A stretch of DNA of 7,802 bases from JBFILW01 sp041612005. GTDB taxonomy: Bacteria > Gemmatimonadota > Gemmatimonadetes > Palauibacterales > Palauibacteraceae. The notes below the pieces were generated by a model. It did no database searches, was not told where the DNA came from, and saw only the letters and a program-made list of their open reading frames with translations. A program made the position numbers and the translations under genes. Below, one piece after another: positions 1 through 6,380 of this stretch; the stretch's first letter is position 1; each line of letters begins with the position of its first letter. Where the stretch lies: positions 1 to 7,802 of the forward strand of contig JBFILW010000132.1 in NCBI GenBank assembly GCA_041612005.1. Direction: 5' to 3'.

Positions 1-382
1 CACGTTCGAGGTGACGGAGGAGAAGTCCGGGGCTCCCGAGCCGACGGCGACGGTCCGTCTGTCGCTCGGTTCGGACGGTTTTCAGCAAGAGGGCACTGTT
101 ACCGCAGGTACCCACACGGTCGCGGTCTACTTTGCCGAGCAACCGGAGTTGACCCACGATGTCCACGTAGCGCGTCTGGGTTCGGACGGCACGCTTGAGA
201 TGGCAGTCGACCTCATGGAGCATCCGATCGAACCCTTCCCCTTCGACTTCATCGGCGGGGCGGAGCAGGCTCCGGAGGGCCGGACCGATTACTTCACTGC
301 GACGTTCGAGCCGGGACGATATGCGTTTGTCTGCCACCAGCACGCGTCGGCTGGCATGGTCCACGAATTCACCGTCGAGTAG
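1..382 (+). CDS. Cupredoxin-like protein, C-terminal copper domain (5' partial)
   Basis: The reading frame is open to the left edge, with its first full codon at base 2. The likely product is an exported electron-transfer or copper-binding protein. The visible 123 residues after the GTG at 11 form one cupredoxin-like domain: an early beta region, a THDVH motif (His49 or His52 as first ligand), and near the C terminus C108-x2-H111-x4-M116, the classic type 1 copper ligand spacing of plastocyanin-like proteins. I treat the gene as truncated for two reasons. A start at GTG 11 would leave no signal peptide. Also, the residues just before it (TFEV) resemble the C-terminal strand FTVE of this same domain, suggesting a preceding copy of the fold upstream. 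Copper ligation is inferred from motif spacing. The next gene starts 6 nt after the stop, so the two are probably co-transcribed. The redox partner is unknown. Confidence 0.8.
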   Translation, partial: TFEVTEEKSGAPEPTATVRLSLGSDGFQQEGTVTAGTHTVAVYFAEQPELTHDVHVARLGSDGTLEMAVDLMEHPIEPFPFDFIGGAEQAPEGRTDYFTATFEPGRYAFVCHQHASAGMVHEFTVE

Positions 383-388
383 TGGTGC

Positions 389-601
389 GTGGGCAGAATC
401 GCACTGTTCGTGATCCTCGTTGGTGGCGCGGCCTACCTCCTCATCCAACTGTTGGCCACCCGAGTGCTCGGTGTGGCCGCAAGTCCAGTCGTCTCCATCT
501 TCCTGGCCGTCATTCTCGCCGTAGTGCTCTGGACGCTACTCATCTGGAGGTTGGGCGATCGACTCGGTAGCCGCGTGGACGACGGATTGGGAGACTCGTG
601 A
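389..601 (+). CDS. Small two-helix membrane protein
   Basis: This 70-residue hypothetical protein starts at GTG 389, 6 nt after the cupredoxin stop. It has two strongly hydrophobic segments, at about residues 4-24 and 34-54, followed by a short charged tail containing Arg and Asp residues. It is therefore probably an inner-membrane hairpin. There is no recognised family motif. The ribosome binding site is weak (GAG about 10 nt upstream), which fits translation coupled to the gene in front. The hydrophobic pattern and the tight spacing are the evidence that it is real. A role beside the cupredoxin, for example as a membrane anchor, is only a guess. Confidence 0.6.
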   Translation: MGRIALFVILVGGAAYLLIQLLATRVLGVAASPVVSIFLAVILAVVLWTLLIWRLGDRLGSRVDDGLGDS

Positions 602-685
602 GGCACGGCCGGATGTTAAGATGATGGTGATCGTGTCCCCTTCCAAGTCAATCTACTGAGATCGACAATCTGCCGAGGTCCACGA

Positions 686-1534
686 ATGAGAGCGACGACA
701 TCTGCGACGGGTCAGCTCCTGCTGACGGCAGCTCTAACCGCGGTGCTCACCGCATGCGCTAGTTCGCCGGCCTACTACGAGTACCAGCCAACGGACTCAC
801 CACTCCGGTACGTCTTCACGGCAAGCGTGTCCAACGAGATCGAGACGCCCGGCGGGATGCAGACGTCGGGCGGCGAATCCGATGCCATGGTGACCGTCTC
901 CGTCGGGGCACGGACCGACTCCAGCACCGCATTCTCGGTAACCTTCGAGTCATTTCAAACTGCGGCCGGCGGCAATGCCGTTTCGGGAGAACCGGACGTC
1001 GAGGATGTAGCGGGAGCAACGTTTGTAGTGGCACTCGGGGCCACGGGCTCCGTCGACATTCTCGAGGCGCCGGTAATCGAGGCGGAAGGCGTCAGCACCG
1101 ATGACCTCGCCGGCATCGTGATCAGTTTGATGATGCCGCTTCCGCCGGGCGGAACGGTCACGTCCGAGAGCTGGCCGCACAAGGTCGAGTCACCGGTGGG
1201 CTCCGGACTCGAGGGCTCGTCGAGGTACGATGGCACCGCCCGACTGGCCGGAGACACCACGTGGAACGGAATCCCGTCGCAGAAGATCGTCTCCGAAGGG
1301 AATTGGGTTCTGACGGCCGTCGGCATCCCGCCCGGGTCTCCGACAGAGATCGAGCTGCAGATGGAGGGGACCAGCTCGACGACATACTTCTGGGATCCCG
1401 CCCGCGGTGTGATGCTGGGCGCCGAGGCCGCCGTGAAGGGAAGTGGAACTGTCGCGGCAGTGGGTTTCCAGATGCCGATCTCGAATACCGCTTCGTCGAC
1501 AATCACGCTTGAAGTACCCAGCCGGGACCGCTGA
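686..1534 (+). CDS. Lipoprotein of unknown function
   Basis: This 282-residue protein has a lipoprotein signal peptide: basic N terminus, hydrophobic stretch from about residue 11, and lipobox LTAC with Cys24 as the lipidated residue. The mature part is rich in Ser, Thr, Gly and Val with alternating polar and hydrophobic residues, which suggests an all-beta secreted domain. A WDPARGVMLG stretch near the C terminus resembles the 'trace of the model value' segment seen in several uncharacterised envelope proteins. I do not recognise a named domain. The ATG at 686 is supported by a GAGG at 675-678 with a 7-nt spacer and by the signal peptide beginning directly there. An 84-nt gap separates it from the small membrane gene upstream. 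Its frame is clearly the coding one, since the long minus-strand frames opposite it carry no recognisable motif. Confidence 0.85.
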   Translation: MRATTSATGQLLLTAALTAVLTACASSPAYYEYQPTDSPLRYVFTASVSNEIETPGGMQTSGGESDAMVTVSVGARTDSSTAFSVTFESFQTAAGGNAVSGEPDVEDVAGATFVVALGATGSVDILEAPVIEAEGVSTDDLAGIVISLMMPLPPGGTVTSESWPHKVESPVGSGLEGSSRYDGTARLAGDTTWNGIPSQKIVSEGNWVLTAVGIPPGSPTEIELQMEGTSSTTYFWDPARGVMLGAEAAVKGSGTVAAVGFQMPISNTASSTITLEVPSRDR

Positions 1535-1580
1535 GTCGCAATCGCTCATTGTTAGTTGCCTCCCGCCTGAGACAGACCAG

Positions 1581-2861
1581 TTGCCCAGACCGATTTTAGA
1601 TCCGAGACGCTGGCTGACGGTGGCCTACCGGCCGGACCCTGAGGAGAAGTCGTTCCTGGACCGGGCCGCGACCCGCAGCGCCGAGGGCATTGACGTGACA
1701 GCGGCCGCCCTCAGTGACAGGGAGAGCCACCGGTTCTTCGCGGTGCGTATGGCCCGCAAGGGAGTGCAGCCGGTCTGGGTCCACCTCGTCAACGGCACCG
1801 ATGCTCCGGCGCGGCTCGAGCTGTTCAGCGTCGATCCCGCCTACTACACGCCTCTCGAAGCCGCCTACGTGAGCCACTTCTCGGTCGGGAAGCGCCTGCT
1901 CAGCTTCGGGCTTCTCGCCTGGCTTTTTCTTCCACTGGTCGTGTTGATCCCGTTCAAGTCGATCAGCGCGCGCCGGGCCAACCGGCGAATGAACGCCTAC
2001 TTCAAGGAACATGGCTTCCCGATCGGCCTCATACCGCCGGGGGGAGAGAGGTCGGGGTTCGTATTCACCTCGCTCGACCAGGGTGCGAAGAAGGTCGACA
2101 TGAAGGTGTTGGCCGGGCGCCGGACGCTCGACTTCACCTTCACGCTCGACATTCCCGGCCTCGACGTCCGCCTCGAGCCCGACGACGCGTCCGGCCCGGA
2201 GGCGCTCCAGGAAACCGACGAACGGACCCTGTGCGCGTGGCTCGAGAGCCAGCCGCGGGCCACGACCAACAAAGGCGGCGACGTCGAGGGAGATCCGCTC
2301 AACCTGGTCGTCGTAGGCGACGCCGATACGGTGCGACTGGCTTTCGGGGGGCGCTGGGATCCGGCCGAGGTGATCACGGTGTCCACCTGCCTCAAGATGG
2401 CGAAGGCGTTCGTGTTCGACTCCGAGTACCGGTACTCGCCCGTCAGCTCCCTGTACGTCGGAGGAGCGAGCCAGGATCTGGCCCTGCAGAGGGCGCGCGC
2501 CGTGATCAACGAGCGCATCCACCTCCGGTTGTGGCGGACACCGATGGCGCTGGCGGGCCAGCAGGTGTGGATCGGGCAGATCAGCCGGGACATCGGGGTC
2601 CGTTTCACGCTCAAGACCTGGAACCTGACGACCCACAAGATCGACCCGGACGTGGACGAAGCGAGGGACTATGTCACGGACAACCTGATGGCGGCCAGGC
2701 GCGTATCACGGGTCGGCTACGTCGCCGGAGTGGGTGCGGCGCCGCCATTGGCGCCCCGGAAGAATCTGACCGGCGATCCGTACTTCACCGATGGCCTGCG
2801 AGCCATCATGGTCCTCTCGAGGAAGAACACGGCAGCCTCGTTTTTCGAATGGGAACCTTGA
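1581..2861 (+). CDS. LssY_C domain membrane protein
   Basis: The C-terminal half matches the LssY C-terminal domain (Pfam LssY_C), named after a gene in the Legionella lss type I secretion locus. No biochemical role is established. Numbering from TTG 1581 (426 aa), the recognisable blocks in order are DPLNLVVVGD (from 238), FGGRWDPA (from 255), YRYSPVSSLY (from 283), HLRLWR (314-319), WIGQISRDIGVRF (330-342), THKIDPDVDEARD (351-363) and GDPYFTDG (398-405). One transmembrane segment lies at about 106-125, after an N-terminal region that should face the outside. The start is uncertain. ATG 1443 would overlap the lipoprotein gene by 92 nt, TTG 1509 by 26 nt, TTG 1581 has only a weak GAGA 8 nt upstream, and GTG 1620 gives 413 aa. 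None of these yields a convincing signal peptide, although as I recall the family it often has one. The downstream end converges on a minus-strand gene 19 nt away, with no clear terminator between. Confidence 0.85.
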   Translation: MPRPILDPRRWLTVAYRPDPEEKSFLDRAATRSAEGIDVTAAALSDRESHRFFAVRMARKGVQPVWVHLVNGTDAPARLELFSVDPAYYTPLEAAYVSHFSVGKRLLSFGLLAWLFLPLVVLIPFKSISARRANRRMNAYFKEHGFPIGLIPPGGERSGFVFTSLDQGAKKVDMKVLAGRRTLDFTFTLDIPGLDVRLEPDDASGPEALQETDERTLCAWLESQPRATTNKGGDVEGDPLNLVVVGDADTVRLAFGGRWDPAEVITVSTCLKMAKAFVFDSEYRYSPVSSLYVGGASQDLALQRARAVINERIHLRLWRTPMALAGQQVWIGQISRDIGVRFTLKTWNLTTHKIDPDVDEARDYVTDNLMAARRVSRVGYVAGVGAAPPLAPRKNLTGDPYFTDGLRAIMVLSRKNTAASFFEWEP

Positions 2862-2880
2862 GACGCAGGCCGAAGCGGGG

Positions 2881-3714
2881 TCATGGCGACGCCTCCTGCG
2901 TGAGCGCATCGGTAGCGACGAATCCACGCTCGCAGACGTTGCAGGGTGACACGTACCGGTAGGGGGCATCACGCGCGTCGCCGATCACCACCATCTGGGT
3001 CCCCGCCGGGTAGCTGTCCAGCACCTCGGCGCCCGCCACAGGCTCCGACAGGACCGGAGTGTCGCCTGCCAACGTCCACAGGCCGCCTGGCGAGACGTCG
3101 ACCCCGTGACCGCGCACTACCATCGCGGTGCGGTCATAGCTCGAGCCATCCCAGGTGTAGTGAGTCAGCTCCTCGCACGGTCGGATGCCGCCGCACCCTC
3201 CGCTCAGGGTGCCGTACCCCGAGCCGCCGCGCGCCGCCAGCACATCGGCCCTGCTGACGTCTTCTGCATTCATGTGCCCCAGCACCGCCCAGGCGTCGTC
3301 ACGCCCCGCGTACAGGAACACCGGACAGCCGAGACTGCCGCAGGAAAGAGCCGAGGGAGCGCCGTCGCAGTAGTAGTTCTGTGTGACATCGAACAGGAAC
3401 TCGGGCTCGCCGTCCGCGTCCGCATCCAGCGACCAGATAATGGGCGCAGCCATGGGCTGCAGCACTCCGCCGAACTCGCTGCACGTTTCGCCGGTGGGGG
3501 CCAGCGCCGTGCGGATGAACCCGGGGCAAGCGTCTGCCGTCGGAGCCGCGCTGTCGGGCATCTGAAGACAAGAGGTGAGATCGACGTCCGTGTACGGGAC
3601 GGCGGTGCTGACGACGGGATCGGCCGAGGTCGACCCTGCGGGTGGGATGGCATCTCCTTGGGCGCCGCAGGCCGCCAGCGCCAGGCCGAGGACAACTGCG
3701 AACCGATGCGTCAT
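2881..3714 (-). CDS. Cys-rich lipoprotein with C-terminal SH3-like region
   Basis: This 277-residue protein has a short lipoprotein signal peptide ending in LAAC, with Cys16 lipidated. The mature part holds ten further cysteines (49, 63, 78, 116, 125, 130, 174, 180, 258, 261), an even number consistent with disulfides in the periplasm or on the cell surface. A DADADG motif at 97-102 followed by EPEFLFD resembles the Asp-rich calcium loops of VCBS/FG-GAP-type repeats. The C-terminal 55 or so residues have the layout of a bacterial SH3 domain: VLSEPVAGAEVLDSYPAGTQ, a short beta stretch, then GFVATDAL. Such domains often bind cell-wall peptides. The start is well supported by GAGGGA just upstream of the ATG (minus strand 3723-3718). 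The SH3 call is by pattern only and the overall function is unknown. Confidence 0.8.
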   Translation of the reverse strand: MTHRFAVVLGLALAACGAQGDAIPPAGSTSADPVVSTAVPYTDVDLTSCLQMPDSAAPTADACPGFIRTALAPTGETCSEFGGVLQPMAAPIIWSLDADADGEPEFLFDVTQNYYCDGAPSALSCGSLGCPVFLYAGRDDAWAVLGHMNAEDVSRADVLAARGGSGYGTLSGGCGGIRPCEELTHYTWDGSSYDRTAMVVRGHGVDVSPGGLWTLAGDTPVLSEPVAGAEVLDSYPAGTQMVVIGDARDAPYRYVSPCNVCERGFVATDALTQEASP

Positions 3715-3743
3715 GGGTCCCTCACTTTGGTGGTTGATCTCCT

Positions 3744-3770
3744 ATTATCTCCGGGAATCAGGAATAGCAA
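3744..3770 (-). promoter_or_regulatory. Possible sigma70-like promoter for the minus-strand lipoprotein gene
   Basis: Read on the minus strand, TTGCTA (3770-3765) is followed after 15 nt by GATAAT (3749-3744), which matches the -10 consensus at five of six positions. The -35 matches at four of six and the spacer is two short of optimal. The predicted transcript would start near 3736, giving a leader of about 20 nt that contains the GAGGGA ribosome binding site. The placement is right for the gene at 2881-3714, but a match of this quality can occur by chance and the host's sigma factor preferences are unknown. Confidence 0.3.
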
Positions 3771-3938
3771 GGGGCCCTCCGCTGCTTTTCTACGGCAGCT
3801 GGGATCGTCGAAGCCCTCTCGTCCGGCGGCGTGACGGGCACGGTCATGGTAGGTGCTCCTTCTCGAGCGCCAGGAGGGCTCGGGTCGCGATCGTCAGTCG
3901 GGGCGAATCGAGCAAGTTGCGTATTGCGGCGACGTCCC

Positions 3939-3951
3939 GGGGCCCCTAGGG
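3939..3951. repeat. Overlapping palindromes just upstream of the PLP enzyme start
   Basis: GGGGCCCC (3939-3946) overlaps CCCTAGGG (3944-3951), ending 8 nt before the ATG at 3960. The only Shine-Dalgarno-like sequence for that gene (AGGG, 3948-3951) lies inside the second palindrome. The block could fold and shield the ribosome site or serve as an operator. It may also be chance in GC-rich DNA. Confidence 0.3.
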
Positions 3952-3959
3952 TGGCGTCC

Positions 3960-5255
3960 ATGTCGCTCGACATCCAACTCGTCCGCAGCCGTTTCCCATC
4001 GCTCGACTCCGATTGGGTGTTCTTCGACAACGGAGGCGGCTCGCAGATCGCGCAGCCGGTGCTCGACCGCCTCAACGAGTATCTCCTGACCTCGAACGTG
4101 CAGCATGGCGCCTCCTACGACGTGTCGCGGCTCGCCGTCGAACGCGTACAGTCCGCCCAGGTAGCGATGGCAACGCTGATCAACGCCCGCCACCCGTCCG
4201 AAGTGGTGATGGGCGGCTCGACGTCGCTTCTTCTTCAGACGCTCGCGACCTCGTTCGCCGGGACGCTCGAGCCCGGCGACCGGGTGGTTGTCTCCAGTGG
4301 AGATCACGAGGCGAACATCTCTCCCTGGCTCGAGCTGGAACGCATCGGGGTCGAAGTGAAGTTCTGGGATGTCGATCCTCAGACGTACGAGCTGCGACTC
4401 CAGGACCTCGAGAGGCTGATGGGGAGACGCACTCGGCTCGTCGCGGTGACGCATGTGTCCAATATTCTTGGAACGATCAACCCGGTCCGGGAGATCGCGG
4501 ATTTCGTGCACGCGCGGGGCGCGCTGCTGTGCGTAGACGGTGTCGCCCATGCACCACATCGGGCGATCGACGTGCAGACGCTGGATGTCGACTTCTACGC
4601 CTTCTCTTTCTACAAGACGTACGGGCCGCACCACGCGTTGTTGTACGGGAAGCGTGAACTGCTGCTCGGACTTCCGAGCCGCAGCTTCTTCTTTATCGAA
4701 GAGGACGACGTGCCGTACAAGTTTCAGCCCGGTGGCGTGAACTACGAGCTGAGCTACGGAATGATCGGCCTGCTGGACTATTTGGACGACCTGGCGGGTG
4801 CAAGTCGCGACGAATCGGCGGCCGGAGGATCTGACAAGTCGACCACAGCACGCCACCAACGAGGCACAGTCGAGACTGCGTTCGCGATGGTCGCCGAGTA
4901 CGAGGAGATCCTAACGACCCGCCTCCTCGACTTCCTTCGCGGTCGCCCCGGCGTTCGAATTATCGGTCAGGATGTAGCGGATCGGGCGGTCCGCGTCCCA
5001 GTCATCTCGTTCATCGTCGATGGGATGCCGAGCTCCGAGATCGTCAGCCGGACGGACCCGCATCGAATCGCGATTCGGTTTGGTCACTTCTACTCGGCCC
5101 GCCTGATCGAGCAGCTCGGCCTCGCGTCCCGCGACGGAGTCGTGCGCGTGAGCATGGTCCACTACAACACCCTTGAAGAAATCGAGCGGCTGATATCGGC
5201 GTTGGATTCGATTCTGCCCGCTCCAGTCCGACACACAAGTTTGAGGCCGACATGA
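3960..5255 (+). CDS. Class V aminotransferase, VC1184-type cysteine desulfurase-like
   Basis: This 431-residue cytoplasmic PLP enzyme belongs to the cysteine desulfurase-like VC1184 subfamily (TIGR01976 as I recall it). Visible signatures are FFDNGGGSQ at about 21-29, a GGSTSLLL phosphate-binding stretch near 85-92, DHEAN with His116 to stack on PLP, CVDGVAHAPH with Asp193 to contact the pyridine nitrogen, and SFYKTYGPHH with Lys219 as the Schiff-base lysine. In place of the catalytic-Cys loop of group II desulfurases (GHHCAQP type) it has GHFYSAR around 375-381. It therefore lacks the active-site Cys and probably does not release sulfur from cysteine. The substrate is unknown. A Gly/Ser/Asp-rich linker at about 280-301 looks like a flexible insertion. 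I chose ATG 3960 because family homology begins at once; a longer frame from GTG 3831 adds 43 unconserved-looking residues. The stop overlaps the next start (ATGA, 5252-5255). Confidence 0.9.
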   Translation: MSLDIQLVRSRFPSLDSDWVFFDNGGGSQIAQPVLDRLNEYLLTSNVQHGASYDVSRLAVERVQSAQVAMATLINARHPSEVVMGGSTSLLLQTLATSFAGTLEPGDRVVVSSGDHEANISPWLELERIGVEVKFWDVDPQTYELRLQDLERLMGRRTRLVAVTHVSNILGTINPVREIADFVHARGALLCVDGVAHAPHRAIDVQTLDVDFYAFSFYKTYGPHHALLYGKRELLLGLPSRSFFFIEEDDVPYKFQPGGVNYELSYGMIGLLDYLDDLAGASRDESAAGGSDKSTTARHQRGTVETAFAMVAEYEEILTTRLLDFLRGRPGVRIIGQDVADRAVRVPVISFIVDGMPSSEIVSRTDPHRIAIRFGHFYSARLIEQLGLASRDGVVRVSMVHYNTLEEIERLISALDSILPAPVRHTSLRPT

Positions 5256-6367
5256 CAGTCAAGCGCGTTGTTTCACTTCTGTTGCTGGCGCTTCCGCTGG
5301 CTCTCGTCGGCGAGAAGGCGGCTGGCCAGGATCGGACGGGCGTATTCCTCCCCGCGCCGACCGGACCCAACGGCGTCGGAACAACTGTCTGGCATTGGAT
5401 CGATGCAGACCGTCTCGACGAGTTGACCCCGGACCCGACCGACGTCAGGGAGATCATGGCTCAGGCGTGGTACCCAGCCTCCGTGGACTCCGGTGCCGCC
5501 GTCGCCCCCTACGCCGCGCTCTATCCCGGGCTTTCAGACCTGCCGTCCTCGAGTCATCCATCAGCAAACATCGTGGCCGGCAACGCGTCGCTGCCGGTTC
5601 TGGTGATCGCCCCGGGGCGCGGTGTGGCACGCCACTTCTACACCTCCATCGCGGAAGACTTGGCAAGCCACGGCTATTTCGTCCTCGCCGTCGACAGCCC
5701 TCATTCCGGCCGTGTGGTGTATCCGGACGGCCGCGCGATACCCCCCGCGGCCCAATACCGCATCCCGTTCGAAGTGCTCACCGGGCCCTATGAGAAAGTG
5801 GACGAGTTCTTTCAGGAGGCCGCCGACTTGGGCGCGAGCGATATCGCGTTCGCGCTTCGCCAGTTGGCTGCACTCAATGAGAGCGACCCGGCGCGCCGGT
5901 TCTCCGGTCGACTAGATCTGTCCCGACTGGGGGCGTTCGGCCACTCGCTGGGCGGCCGGATCATCGGCGCTGCGGTGGCGGCCGACTCCCGGTTCGTGGC
6001 CTACGCGTCCATGGAGGGAGTTCCTCCGCGCGCGGCCCGGAAGGGGGGCATGGACGCCGCGGTTCTGATGCTGGTGAGCAGCGCACTGCCGGACATGGCG
6101 CAACCGAACATCCGAGACATCATTCCGAACAGGCGGAACGACGTATACGTCGTCACGCTGGAGGGGTTCGGGCACAATTCAGTGACGGATCTGCCGCTGC
6201 TGGAGCCGGAGGAGTACGAGTACGAAGTCTCGCCTGATGAGGCTCTGGATATCAGTCGTCTCTTGTTGCGGTCGTTCTACGACCAATACGTTCGACAGCG
6301 TTCCGATCTGGCGGTTGAAGCCGGAAACATCGAGCTGGTTCAAATGGAATTGTTCGGGAAACCGTAG
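5252..6367 (+). CDS. Secreted alpha/beta hydrolase, PAF acetylhydrolase-like
   Basis: This 371-residue protein has a Sec signal peptide (basic start, Leu-rich core at about 8-19, likely cleavage near AAG25). It is therefore probably periplasmic or secreted. The mature part begins with PTGPNGVGTTVWHWID and AWYPAS, typical of bacterial relatives of platelet-activating-factor acetylhydrolase, which cleave ester-linked acyl groups. APGRGVARHFY (120-130) occupies the oxyanion region, LASHGYFVLAVDSPHSG (137-153) follows, and GHSLGG gives nucleophile Ser232. His308 in GFGHNS is the likely catalytic base. The acid position is unusual: SMEG places Glu255 where relatives typically have Asp. The substrate cannot be told. 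The gene overlaps the PLP gene by 4 nt (ATGA) and its GAGG (5243-5246) lies inside that gene, so translation is coupled. Whether the products share a pathway is inference, since one should be cytoplasmic and the other exported. Confidence 0.88.
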   Translation: MTVKRVVSLLLLALPLALVGEKAAGQDRTGVFLPAPTGPNGVGTTVWHWIDADRLDELTPDPTDVREIMAQAWYPASVDSGAAVAPYAALYPGLSDLPSSSHPSANIVAGNASLPVLVIAPGRGVARHFYTSIAEDLASHGYFVLAVDSPHSGRVVYPDGRAIPPAAQYRIPFEVLTGPYEKVDEFFQEAADLGASDIAFALRQLAALNESDPARRFSGRLDLSRLGAFGHSLGGRIIGAAVAADSRFVAYASMEGVPPRAARKGGMDAAVLMLVSSALPDMAQPNIRDIIPNRRNDVYVVTLEGFGHNSVTDLPLLEPEEYEYEVSPDEALDISRLLLRSFYDQYVRQRSDLAVEAGNIELVQMELFGKP

Positions 6368-6380
6368 GTGAATCCGGGTG

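Noticed and set aside
641..669. TTCCAA - 17 nt - GACAAT as a promoter for the 686 lipoprotein gene.
   Set aside because: Only three and four matches of six; the implied transcript start (about 676) would cut into the ribosome site.
1596..2636. Long minus-strand open frame (346 codons) opposite the LssY_C gene.
   Set aside because: High-GC shadow frame: low-complexity Arg/Glu/Pro composition, no motif, and the plus strand has a recognisable domain over the same bases.
2862..2880. Bidirectional terminator between the convergent genes.
   Set aside because: The 19-nt gap has no stem-loop and no T tract.
2231..2962. Plus-strand frame of 243 codons overlapping the end of the LssY_C gene and the convergent lipoprotein gene.
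   Set aside because: Arg/Gly/Asp-rich composition typical of a shifted GC-rich frame; it runs through the strongly conserved LssY_C blocks in another frame.
3807..3823. Similar 16-17-nt strings around 3807 and 7466 (TCGAAGCCCTC with flanks).
   Set aside because: Too short and imperfect, with no flanking structure; consistent with chance.
3106..3834. Plus-strand frame of 242 codons opposite the minus-strand lipoprotein.
   Set aside because: The minus strand has a lipobox, a good ribosome site and domain-like sequence; the plus frame has none of these.
3831..3959. Possible 43-residue N-terminal extension of the PLP enzyme from GTG 3831.
   Set aside because: Arg/Gly/Ala-rich with no signal; family homology begins at ATG 3960.
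3894..4859. Minus-strand frame of 321 codons opposite the PLP enzyme.
   Set aside because: Shadow of a gene with clear class V aminotransferase motifs on the plus strand.
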